Positions 1 to 5,512 of a stretch of 5,512 nt of DNA are shown here, piece by piece (position 1 is the first letter of the stretch; each line of letters starts with the position of its first letter). Made by a program: the position numbers and the translations under genes. The notes under the pieces were generated by a model that was given only the letters and a program-made list of their open reading frames with translations, had not been told where the DNA came from and did no database searches. Source of the DNA: Prevotellaceae bacterium (GTDB taxonomy: Bacteria > Bacteroidota > Bacteroidia > Bacteroidales > UBA932); assembly GCA_031275145.1 (NCBI GenBank), contig JAISPE010000154.1:1-5512 (forward strand). Reading direction: 5' to 3'.

Positions 1-168
1 TACTTTATTATTTTCCTTTACTAAAAGGTTTGCAATCTGTATTTTTTTGCATACATTTCCCTCCGTGCATACAACATCGACTTTAACAAAATAAGATTTT
101 TCCGCATTTTCCAAATAAAACAGTTATATTTATGTCGTAAAAAAAATTATATTTTAACACGTAAAATA
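1..168 (+). other. A/T-rich leader upstream of the peptidase gene
   Basis: No open frame with recognisable content is seen here. The stretch is strongly A/T-rich and has no Shine-Dalgarno-like purine block before the ATG at 169, which is normal for Bacteroidetes. An 8-nt direct repeat TGCATACA occurs at 48-55 and 66-73. TATATTTA at 125-132 matches the Bacteroides -7 consensus TAnnTTTG at all but the last base, but no TTTG-type -33 box lies at the expected distance, so I do not call a promoter. Confidence 0.5.
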
Positions 169-2316
169 ATGAAAAGGATTATATTAGCTTCACTAATTGC
201 ATTGTTTGCCACTGTCGGTACAGTGGCGCAGGACAAGGTTTTTACTATGGAAGATGCTGTTTTCGGCTATCATCTTCGTCCGCAATCAAAATATCTTGTC
301 TGGCAGGGCAGCAGTAACAGTTACACCTATACCGAAGAGAAAAATCTGGTGTCGGAAGACATAAAAGGTGTAAAAAAGATTTTGATGACTGTCGATGAAC
401 TTAACCCTATCTTAAACTCCGGCTTCAACACGTTCCCTTCATATTCGTGGATGGACGAAAACACACTGAAAATAAATTATCAGGGCAGGGAATACCGCGT
501 GGATGCGATTAATAAAACCCTTAAAAACACTGTAGCATTTCCCGAAGCCATCGAAAACCTGACATACTCCGAAGCAGGAAAACTTTATGCTTATACGGTG
601 GATAACAATCTGTTTTATATGAACGAACAGGGAGATCAGTTCACCGTAACGGACGATAAAGACAAAAATATTATCAACGGACAAACCGTCAGCCGTAACG
701 AATTTGGCATTAATGGAGGAATATTCTGGTCGCCGGACGGGAAAAAACTTGCTTTCTATCGAAAGGACGAATCTCGGGTCGCGACATTCCCTCTGCTGGA
801 TATAACAACGCGTACCGGCTCTGTGAGAGAAATAAAATATCCTATGGCGGGAATGGCATCGGAGCAAATCACTCTGGGCGTATACGATATAGCGACGAAA
901 CAGACATGTTTCCTCAATGTCGCAGATTTCGACCGGGACAGGTATCTGACAAATATTACATGGTCGCCTCTGTCTGATATAATTTATGTACAGGTACTTA
1001 ATCGCGGACAGGACCATTTGCGGCTTAATAAATACGAGGCTTCGACAGGAAAATTCATCGCCACTTTATTCGAGGAAAAATCCGATACTTACATCGAGCC
1101 GCAACATCCGCTGCGTTTTCTGGACGCAAAAGGCGAACAGTTTATTTATACAACCAACAACAGAGACGGTTATTTCAGTTTGTATCTGCACAATGCTGCC
1201 GACGGTAAACTGATAAAACGCCTCACTCCTGTAAATGCCGACGTGCAGTTTGTTGCAGCGGACAGGGCCGGCAAAAATCTTTATTATCTCTCTGCCGAAG
1301 TAAGTCCGGTAGAAGAGCATCTTTTTCAAGTGAATATTAAAACCGGCAAATCTGTGCGCCTTACTTCGGGCGAAGGATGGCACCGTATTTCAATGAGCAG
1401 GGACTGTTCCTGTTTTATCGACAGTTACAGCAGTCTGAATGTGCCGGGGATTATAGAAATCTCGGATGCAGGCAGAAAAAATATACGCCGGATTCTGGAA
1501 GCAAAAAATCCGTTCAGCGGATATGCTGTCGGGGAGATAACACTGGGAACGGTAAAATCCGACGACGGCTACGACCTTTACTATCGCCTGATTAAACCCG
1601 CCGGATTCGATTCTGCCCGCAAATATCCCGTCATCACTTATGTGTACGGAGGCCCTCATTCTCAATTAGTGAGAAATAACTGGACAGCATCTTCGGGATT
1701 ATGGGAAATATATATGGCCCAGCGGGGATATGTTGTTTTCGTTATGGACAATCACGGGACAGGCAACCGGGGAAGAGATTTCGAAAATGCTATCCACCGT
1801 CAATGCGGTCAGCGTGAGATGGCCGACCAGATTAAAGGAATTGAATTTCTGAAATCGAAACCGTGGGTCGATGCAGACAGAATCGGAGTACATGGCTGGA
1901 GTTATGGCGGTTTTATGACAATCTCACTGATTACTAACTATCCGGATATATATAAAGTCGCTGTTGCCGGAGGCCCTGTGATCGACTGGAAATGGTACGA
2001 GGTGATGTATGGCGAACGTTATATGGATACTCCCGAAGAAAATCCGGACGGATACAGTAAAACAAGCCTGATTAACAAAGCAAAAGATTTGAAAGGAAAA
2101 CTCCTGATCTGTCACGGACTGGTTGATCCGGTGGTAGTTATAGAACACAGTCTGAGTTTTGTCAGAGAATGTATAAAAAATAATGTGCAGGTAGATTACT
2201 TCCCGTATCCTCTTGCCGAACACAATGTCGGCGGAAAAGACCGTATCCATCTGAAACAGAAAATTACAAACTATTTCGACGATTATCTGAAAAATGTTCC
2301 CGACAAAACACACTAA
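169..2316 (+). CDS. ptpA: Secreted prolyl tripeptidyl peptidase (S9 family, PtpA-like)
   Basis: This is a 715-residue serine exopeptidase of the dipeptidyl peptidase IV branch of family S9. The family removes N-terminal Xaa-Xaa-Pro tripeptides (PtpA) or Xaa-Pro dipeptides (DPP IV) in the periplasm or at the cell surface. Residues 1-20 form a signal peptide (Lys-Arg, hydrophobic 4-18, likely cut after TVA20). Residues about 25-450 are the beta-propeller, and about 455-710 the alpha/beta-hydrolase domain. The nucleophile Ser578 lies in GVHGWSYGGFMT, Asp653 in HGLVDPVVV and His685 in AEHNVGG. Tyr493 in YVYGGPHSQ is the expected oxyanion residue. Glu178 in RNEFG and Glu611 in WYEVMYGERY correspond to the two glutamates that bind the substrate amino terminus. 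Single-Glu RNEFG in place of the DPP IV double-Glu motif, HGxxDPVVV and VAGGPVIDW all match my memory of P. gingivalis PtpA, so tripeptidyl activity is preferred over DPP IV. Length is near the usual 730. The gene appears intact, and the galactosidase gene follows 57 nt downstream. Confidence 0.85.
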   Translation: MKRIILASLIALFATVGTVAQDKVFTMEDAVFGYHLRPQSKYLVWQGSSNSYTYTEEKNLVSEDIKGVKKILMTVDELNPILNSGFNTFPSYSWMDENTLKINYQGREYRVDAINKTLKNTVAFPEAIENLTYSEAGKLYAYTVDNNLFYMNEQGDQFTVTDDKDKNIINGQTVSRNEFGINGGIFWSPDGKKLAFYRKDESRVATFPLLDITTRTGSVREIKYPMAGMASEQITLGVYDIATKQTCFLNVADFDRDRYLTNITWSPLSDIIYVQVLNRGQDHLRLNKYEASTGKFIATLFEEKSDTYIEPQHPLRFLDAKGEQFIYTTNNRDGYFSLYLHNAADGKLIKRLTPVNADVQFVAADRAGKNLYYLSAEVSPVEEHLFQVNIKTGKSVRLTSGEGWHRISMSRDCSCFIDSYSSLNVPGIIEISDAGRKNIRRILEAKNPFSGYAVGEITLGTVKSDDGYDLYYRLIKPAGFDSARKYPVITYVYGGPHSQLVRNNWTASSGLWEIYMAQRGYVVFVMDNHGTGNRGRDFENAIHRQCGQREMADQIKGIEFLKSKPWVDADRIGVHGWSYGGFMTISLITNYPDIYKVAVAGGPVIDWKWYEVMYGERYMDTPEENPDGYSKTSLINKAKDLKGKLLICHGLVDPVVVIEHSLSFVRECIKNNVQVDYFPYPLAEHNVGGKDRIHLKQKITNYFDDYLKNVPDKTH

Positions 2317-2373
2317 GATTTTTTTTGACAGTCAAAAAGGAATTTTGTCGTTCATCTCCAAAATTAATATATT
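2317..2373 (+). other. Short spacer between peptidase and galactosidase genes
   Basis: This 57-nt gap carries a weak hairpin, TTTTTGA-CAG-TCAAAAA (2322-2338), with almost no G/C and no U-run after it, so it is unlikely to stop transcription. No -7/-33 promoter pair is visible and no Shine-Dalgarno site precedes the ATG at 2374. The two genes could be cotranscribed, but the sequence does not prove it. Confidence 0.45.
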
Positions 2374-4260
2374 ATGAAAAATTCTGTTAACCGGCTATTA
2401 TGCCAAACTAAAGTTTCCGTCTTTTTTAAACATTTGATTATTTTGACAGTGCTGCCTGTATGCAGCATTTGTACGAAAGCGCAGACGGTGTCTGTCGCCG
2501 ATTTCGGCTTGAAGCCCGATACGCGCGAAAACGCTGTTCCGTATGTCCGGAGAGCGCTTGAACACTGCAGGGAAAACGGCATTTCGACGCTGAGGTTTCC
2601 CGAAGGACGCTACGATTTCTGGCCTCATCACTGTATCGAAAGAGATTATTTCGAGTCGAACACAACAGACAACAATCCGAAACGGCTTGCAATACTGATT
2701 GAAAAGTTCGACGGATTGACGATAGACGGCGGCGGCTCGGACTTTGTGTTCCACGACCGGATGCAGCCATTTACGGTCGACAGCAGCGCCAATATCACAG
2801 TTAAAAACCTCTCTGTCGACTGGGACATCCCGCTCACGGCGCAGGCTGTGGTACTTCGGGCTACCGACAGCTGTGTCGATTTGCAGATCAACGCTTACGA
2901 ATCGCCGTACATCATCGAAAACGGGCGGTTAGTCTTCGTGGGCGAAGGATGGAAAAGCGCATGGAACGGTACGATGGAGTTTGACCGCAACAAACGTATC
3001 GTCGTTCCCCGTACCGGCGACCGGGGTTGCATGAATGCCGCGGGAGAGATGCGCGCCGAAGAGCTGTCGAAAGGTGTGGTGCGGATACATGCCGGCTACA
3101 AACGGACGCCGGCAGCCGGCAACCTGCTGGTACTGCGACACAGCGAACGCGACCATGCCGGAATATTCATCACCGGAAGCAAAAATGTCGCCCTCGAAAA
3201 CCTGAACGTCTATCACTGCGCGGGGCTCGGCATACTTGCCCAGTATTCCGAAAACCTCGCTTTCACGAACGTAAACAACATCCCCAACGAAAAAAAGGGA
3301 CGCATACTTGCCGGTCACGACGACGGTTTTCAGATTTCAAACTGCCGGGGCGACGTGAGTATGAAAAACTGTATCTTCCACGCCCTTATGGACGACCCCG
3401 TCAATGTGCACGGCACATCGGTACGCATCGTCGAACGTTTGAATGACCGCACTCTGCGATGCAAATTCATGCACGGTCAAAGCAGCGGAATGATCTGGGC
3501 GCGCACCGGCGAATCGGTCGGGTTTATCGACAACAAAAACATGCAGACCGTAGCCTTCGGAACGGTCAGTTCATACCGGCAAACAGCGAAAGATGTTTTT
3601 GAAATATCCTTTACTCAGCCCGTTCCCGGACAAATAACGGAAGGATATGCGCTGGAAAACCTCACATGGACATGCAACTTTTCCGTCACCGGCTCGCAAT
3701 TCCGGAGTTGCCGCGCAAGAGGACTGCTGGTTTCGACTCCGGGAAAGGTGACGGTTACCGGCAATGTGTTCGAGTCGAGCGGCTCGGCGATACTCATTGC
3801 CGGCGACGCCAACGGATGGTTTGAGTCGGGCGCAGTTAAAGATGTAACAATCACACGCAACACTTTCAAATCGCCGTGTATGACATCCATGTATCAGTTT
3901 TGCGAAGGTGTAATCAGCATTTTCCCGATAATCCCGCAAAAAGACCGGGCAACGCCTTTTCACAGGAACATACGCATAGTCGATAACAGTTTCGAACTGT
4001 TCGATTATCCGATTCTCTACGCCCTCTCGGTAGACGGCATCGAATTTTCAAACAACAGACTTGTCCGCAGTCACGATTTCGAGCCGTTCCACCACCGCAA
4101 ACACGGTCTGACTTTCGAGTATTGCAAACGCATCACTGTGAAAGGAAATACCGTCGAAGGCGAGGTCCCGGGCAACACTGTTCAATTGGTGCAGACGCCG
4201 CAAAAGGAATATAAAACGGATAAAAAACAGTCTTTTTTTCAATTAAAAATTACGGATTGA
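2374..4260 (+). CDS. glaB: Secreted GH110 exo-alpha-1,3-galactosidase
   Basis: This 628-residue protein resembles glycoside hydrolase family 110, whose members remove terminal alpha-1,3-linked galactose from blood group B antigen (GlaA type) or also from linear alpha-Gal structures (GlaB type). A hydrophobic stretch at residues 20-33 after an unusually long polar start, with TKA36 before Gln37, suggests signal peptidase I export. No other Met occurs before residue 130, so 2374 is the natural ATG start. Mature protein opens with VADFGLKPDTRENAVPYVRRAL, typed here in two parts as VADFGLKPDT and RENAVPYVRRAL, a usual beta-helix cap. Helix rungs run about 105-160, 260-345 and 435-600, with inserted segments at about 160-258 and 345-430 that fit the beta-barrel insertions of GH110. 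The conserved acidic sites are Asp316-Asp317 in GHDDGFQ and Asp340-Asp341 in MDDPVNVHGT, which align with the catalytic aspartates described for GH110. The C-terminus is a short basic tail with no type IX sorting domain. The A/B choice, and so the symbol, is tentative; the family call is stronger. Confidence 0.82.
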   Translation: MKNSVNRLLCQTKVSVFFKHLIILTVLPVCSICTKAQTVSVADFGLKPDTRENAVPYVRRALEHCRENGISTLRFPEGRYDFWPHHCIERDYFESNTTDNNPKRLAILIEKFDGLTIDGGGSDFVFHDRMQPFTVDSSANITVKNLSVDWDIPLTAQAVVLRATDSCVDLQINAYESPYIIENGRLVFVGEGWKSAWNGTMEFDRNKRIVVPRTGDRGCMNAAGEMRAEELSKGVVRIHAGYKRTPAAGNLLVLRHSERDHAGIFITGSKNVALENLNVYHCAGLGILAQYSENLAFTNVNNIPNEKKGRILAGHDDGFQISNCRGDVSMKNCIFHALMDDPVNVHGTSVRIVERLNDRTLRCKFMHGQSSGMIWARTGESVGFIDNKNMQTVAFGTVSSYRQTAKDVFEISFTQPVPGQITEGYALENLTWTCNFSVTGSQFRSCRARGLLVSTPGKVTVTGNVFESSGSAILIAGDANGWFESGAVKDVTITRNTFKSPCMTSMYQFCEGVISIFPIIPQKDRATPFHRNIRIVDNSFELFDYPILYALSVDGIEFSNNRLVRSHDFEPFHHRKHGLTFEYCKRITVKGNTVEGEVPGNTVQLVQTPQKEYKTDKKQSFFQLKITD

Positions 4261-4301
4261 AAATTCCCCTGCTACTGAGGTTGTTTTGTTGTTTAAAATT
4301 A

Positions 4302-4320
4302 GGTGTAAATGGGTGTAAAT
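4302..4320 (+). repeat. Tandem GGTGTAAAT pair
   Basis: GGTGTAAAT occurs at 4302-4310 and again at 4312-4320, giving a period of 10 bp, about one DNA turn. A run of seven T follows, then TACATTTG at 4335-4342, which fits the Bacteroides -7 box TAnnTTTG. There is no matching -33 box at 19-21 nt, so whether this is an operator next to a promoter or chance is unknown. Confidence 0.4.
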
Positions 4321-4393
4321 GAGGTTTTTTTGTCTACATTTGAACACTGCCATGCAGGAGAAACTGTTATACTTCATTAACTTTTCGTCACTA

Positions 4394-4431
4394 AACGCAT
4401 GTACGTTCCAGTACTGGAACGCACATGCGTT
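4394..4431. repeat. 38-nt near-perfect palindrome
   Basis: AACGCATGT at 4394-4402 is the exact reverse complement of ACATGCGTT at 4423-4431. Between them CGTTCCAGTACTGGAACG (4404-4421) is itself a perfect palindrome. Only A4403 against C4422 fails to pair, so 36 of 38 bases are symmetric about the 4412/4413 boundary with no loop. It could extrude as a cruciform, be bound by a dimeric protein, or be a dispersed palindromic element. No U-run follows it, so it does not look like a simple terminator. Confidence 0.8.
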
Positions 4432-4455
4432 CCGGCGCTGACTGCATACACGAAA

Positions 4456-4478
4456 GGGATGCATCCCTAACGGGATGC
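4456..4478. repeat. REP-like palindromic unit, copy 1
   Basis: GCATCCC (4461-4467), loop TAAC and GGGATGC (4472-4478) form a 7-bp hairpin. GGGATGCATCCC at 4456-4467 is an overlapping 12-nt palindrome, so the left arm can pair to either side. The second copy is 52 nt downstream in the same orientation and differs at one base in the 21-nt core. Short G/C-rich hairpins in intergenic pairs resemble REP/BIME elements; the link is inference. Confidence 0.7.
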
Positions 4479-4509
4479 AGGACATGAGGTATTGACTGTT
4501 CTACCGAGC

Positions 4510-4530
4510 GATGCATCCCTAGCGGGATGC
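4510..4530. repeat. REP-like palindromic unit, copy 2
   Basis: GCATCCC (4513-4519), loop TAGC and GGGATGC (4524-4530) form the same 7-bp hairpin as copy 1. Across the shared 21-nt core only the third loop base differs (A4470 versus G4522), so the stems are conserved and the change falls in the loop. The extra GGG that makes the 12-nt palindrome in copy 1 is GCG here. Confidence 0.7.
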
Positions 4531-4801
4531 CATAATTGATACCTTTATTTATTGAAGACTCCATTATTTATTCCCGCAAGCGCCTGCAAATTATAAAATA
4601 CTGTCAAGATTAGAAAAAAAACAGTAACTGGCGTGAAGTCCGGATAATAAGAATGAACAGATAAATAATGTTATAACATATTTGAAGCCCGTACTGTGTA
4701 AAAACAATGAATGGCTCTTCATTTATAATGCACAAAAGATATCACATCCCGGACGCAGCAAAGCCGGAGAACGTGGCGCGCCAGGCTGCAGCTACACGCA
4801 A

Positions 4802-4969
4802 ATGACCCGCCGACACCTGAGGCGATACATGTCAGAACAGCTGTACCGGTACTGTCGGCGCAAGAGCCGGCGGCGCAGTAGCCTGTATTGACAGCAGGCA
4901 TACGAAATATTAATCAGTAAATACGGATTAATAGACGTACTGAAATACAGGCCGCCGACTCAATTCTGA
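4802..4969 (+). pseudogene. C-terminal fragment of group II intron reverse transcriptase/maturase
   Basis: The frame reads LRRYMSEQLYRYCRRK then SRRRSSLY, meets TGA at 4889-4891, and continues in the same frame as QQAYEILISKYGLID then VLKYRPPTQF to a TGA at 4967-4969. From memory, this Tyr-Arg-x-Cys-Arg-Arg-Lys-Ser run followed by LYxxxAYE and KYGLIDxxKYR is how many LtrA-like intron-encoded proteins end. The internal TGA stands where GGA (Gly) is expected, so one base change probably broke it. The polymerase, thumb and most of the X domain are absent. The same frame stays open upstream to about 4682, but I recognise nothing before about 4800, so the start given is only the first Met in the recognisable part. 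Domain V of the intron RNA begins 25 nt after the final stop, the normal layout for such introns. The product is certainly not a functional maturase. Confidence 0.72.
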
Positions 4970-4993
4970 ATGCTTCCGGCGAATTAGTGCACA

Positions 4994-5029
<36 letters not shown>

Positions 5030-5030
5030 C

Positions 5031-5077
5031 GGGGGGGTAGAGGAGACCTCGTGTAAAGTCTCCCCGCTCTACGCTAC
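5031..5077 (+). ncRNA. Group II intron domain VI-like hairpin and 3' end
   Basis: Three bases after domain V, GTAGAG (5037-5042) can pair with CTCTAC (5067-5072), and GAGAC (5043-5047) with GTCTC (5058-5062), leaving a 10-nt terminal loop and CCCG (5063-5066) bulged on the 3' side. A5071 sits in the expected branch-point position relative to the end at 5077, but in this fold it would be paired with U5038, so a slightly different register may be the true one. A run of seven G (5031-5037) opens the segment. Confidence 0.6.
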
Positions 5078-5108
5078 TTGGTAAAAAAATGATAATGGCA
5101 GCGACCTT

Positions 5109-5220
5109 TCGCTCGGCGTAGCGTCTTCGCTACGTCGAAGCTAAAAGTAAGTCTCCTGACTTGCAGCAAAGCAGGAGACTTGCTTTTAACCCGACGCAGT
5201 CTGGAGACTACGCCGAACGA
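5109..5220. repeat. Multi-armed inverted repeat, possible MITE or structured RNA
   Basis: The outer stem pairs 5109-5121 with 5208-5220: 12 of 13 positions match, with C5112/A5217 the exception. A strong inner hairpin pairs 5143-5158 with 5172-5187: 16 bp including one G-T wobble (5148/5182), with a 13-nt loop. Alternative small hairpins are CGTAGCG-TCTT-CGCTACG (5117-5134), which competes with the outer stem, and AGTCT-GG-AGACT (5198-5209). The resulting cross-like fold of about 112 nt, with no coding capacity, resembles a miniature inverted-repeat element or a folded RNA. No target-site duplication could be recognised at the edges. Confidence 0.65.
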
Positions 5221-5289
5221 GGCGTTCATCACGCCTTTCAGTTGTGTTACGAAACGGATATTTGCAATGACGAAGAGTAGAAAATCTTT

Positions 5290-5304
5290 TTCCGCTACGC
5301 GGAA
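5290..5304. terminator. Small hairpin before A/T-rich leader
   Basis: TTCCGC, loop TAC, GCGGAA forms a perfect 6-bp stem. It has T-rich sequence on both sides (TTTT before it, ATTTTT shortly after), so it could act as a weak bidirectional terminator or a boundary before the next transcription unit. The T-run does not follow directly, so the call is weak. Confidence 0.25.
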
Positions 5305-5316
5305 TATAATTTTTAA

Positions 5317-5344
5317 TTGATTAAAAAATTAATATGTATTTTTG
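5317..5344 (+). promoter_or_regulatory. Candidate Bacteroides-type promoter
   Basis: TATTTTTG at 5337-5344 fits the -7 consensus TAnnTTTG exactly. TTG at 5317-5319 could be the -33 element, with a 17-nt spacer that is slightly shorter than the usual 19-21 nt. It lies downstream of the 5290-5304 hairpin and points to the gene starting at 5468, which would give a 5' leader of roughly 115 nt. In such A/T-rich DNA a chance match is quite possible. Confidence 0.35.
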
Positions 5345-5467
5345 TATCCGAATTTATATTTATCGTTTATTTAAACAGGACGGAATTAACATAAAATTCT
5401 GTTGATTTTGTCAAACAACATTTCGGGACAGGTAATTTGTAATGAAAAATTTTGTAATTGGATATTT

Positions 5468-5512
5468 ATGGAACAAAAAGTTAAAGCAGGACTGTTCGGT
5501 GTCGGGTTAGAC
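5468..5512 (+). CDS. Start of a gene, L-fucose/L-arabinose isomerase-like (partial)
   Basis: An ATG opens a frame of 15 codons, MEQKVKAGLFGVGLD, which runs off the window edge. K-x-GLFGxGLD close to the N-terminus resembles the opening beta-strand of bacterial proteins annotated as L-fucose isomerase-like or L-arabinose isomerase family, which interconvert aldoses and ketoses in the cytoplasm. No signal peptide is present, in agreement with a cytoplasmic enzyme. The leader is A/T-rich without a Shine-Dalgarno site. An earlier ATG at 5442 is in another frame that stops after 18 codons, so 5468 is preferred. Fifteen residues are too few to fix the family; a sugar-binding or oxidoreductase protein with a similar glycine-rich start is possible. 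Confidence 0.5.
   Translation, partial: MEQKVKAGLFGVGLD

Larger units (their letters stand above)
4261..4801. other. Non-coding region with palindromic repeats
   Basis: No credible gene lies in this stretch of about 540 nt. The left part has a tandem GGTGTAAAT pair and a lone TAnnTTTG-like box. The centre (4394-4530) has three palindromic units listed separately. The right part (about 4535-4800) is A/T-rich and contains two TTATTTATT words at 4545-4553 and 4564-4572. Somewhere in 4535-4800 should lie the left junction of the group II intron fragment, but I cannot place it. No strong terminator for the galactosidase gene is visible directly after its stop. Confidence 0.6.
5078..5467. other. 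Non-coding region before the isomerase-like gene
   Basis: No gene is seen in this stretch of about 390 nt. It contains the large inverted repeat at 5109-5220, a small AGGCGT/ACGCCT hairpin at 5220-5236, a TTCCGC/GCGGAA hairpin at 5290-5304, and an A/T-rich leader of about 160 nt running to the ATG at 5468. The stretch directly after 5077 would be the 3' exon of the intron, but nothing coding is recognised there. Confidence 0.55.

Noticed and set aside
40..49. TATTTTTTTG as a -7 promoter box with TTTG at 29-32
   Set aside because: The box is two bases too long for TAnnTTTG and the TTTG lies only 7 nt upstream, far too close for a -33 element.
2322..2338. TTTTTGA/TCAAAAA hairpin as a terminator of the peptidase gene
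   Set aside because: The stem is nearly all A/T and no U-run follows.
439..4242. Many open frames on the minus strand and in other plus frames inside the two large genes
   Set aside because: They overlap proteins with clear families, intact catalytic motifs and signal peptides, and their translations show no recognisable domains.
4352..4441. 29-codon plus-strand small frame starting ATGCAGGAG
   Set aside because: Half of it is the 38-nt palindrome and it has no recognisable features. A candidate -7 box lies just upstream but without a -33 partner.
4243..4485. 80-codon minus-strand frame across the galactosidase end and repeats
   Set aside because: It is built largely from palindromic and repeat DNA, and its central peptide is nearly repeated on the other strand by symmetry. 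No independent coding signal is seen.
4394..4530. CRISPR array
   Set aside because: The repeats are only two copies of one unit and one unrelated palindrome, without regular spacing or repeat length.
4728..4805. 25-codon frame MHKRYHIPDAAK... in a second plus frame upstream of the maturase fragment
   Set aside because: It is short, ends before the recognisable maturase part, and gives no similarity that I can name; a frameshifted piece of maturase is not supported.
4719..4901. 60-codon minus-strand frame
   Set aside because: It is antisense to the maturase remnant, whose sense translation is recognisable.
5109..5220. tRNA or other standard RNA gene
   Set aside because: No acceptor stem, T-loop GTTC-type motif or CCA end is present, and the pairing pattern is that of nested inverted repeats.

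Overview
The window looks like host-associated Bacteroidetes DNA, most likely order Bacteroidales. Both full-length genes are secreted proteins whose closest remembered relatives come from Porphyromonas and Bacteroides. Neither gene has a purine-rich Shine-Dalgarno site; starts sit in A/T-rich leaders, and the one promoter-like element I trust resembles the Bacteroides -7 box TAnnTTTG. This is inference from family resemblance and style; no search was run.

Left part, 1-4260: an A/T-rich leader is followed by two codirectional genes separated by 57 nt. The first (169-2316) encodes a secreted S9 serine peptidase that closely resembles prolyl tripeptidyl peptidase A of Porphyromonas gingivalis, with the catalytic triad and both N-terminus-binding glutamates present. 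The second (2374-4260) encodes a secreted right-handed beta-helix protein of family GH110 (exo-alpha-1,3-galactosidase), with the conserved Asp residues of that family present. The pair fits a lifestyle of trimming host proline-rich peptides and terminal alpha-galactose, such as that of blood group B or linear alpha-Gal glycans.

Middle part, 4261-5077: no intact gene. The first half holds compact palindromic repeats: a 38-nt near-perfect palindrome and two copies of a GCATCCC/GGGATGC hairpin. The second half holds the 3' end of a group II intron. It contains the C-terminal codons of the intron-encoded reverse transcriptase/maturase, interrupted by an in-frame TGA, then a well-formed domain V, a domain VI-like hairpin and a plausible 3' end at 5077. 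The 5' half of the intron and most of the reverse transcriptase are absent, so this is a dead fragment.

Right part, 5078-5512: a large multi-armed inverted repeat (5109-5220), possibly a MITE-like element or structured RNA, then small hairpins and an A/T-rich leader with a candidate promoter. The first 15 codons of a gene begin at 5468 and run off the edge. They resemble the N-terminus of L-fucose/L-arabinose isomerase-like proteins. If that is right, a sugar isomerase lies beside the galactosidase, but the assignment rests on few residues.

I did not find a clearly new biological system. The most worthwhile unusual material is the intron remnant and the cluster of palindromic repeats around it.
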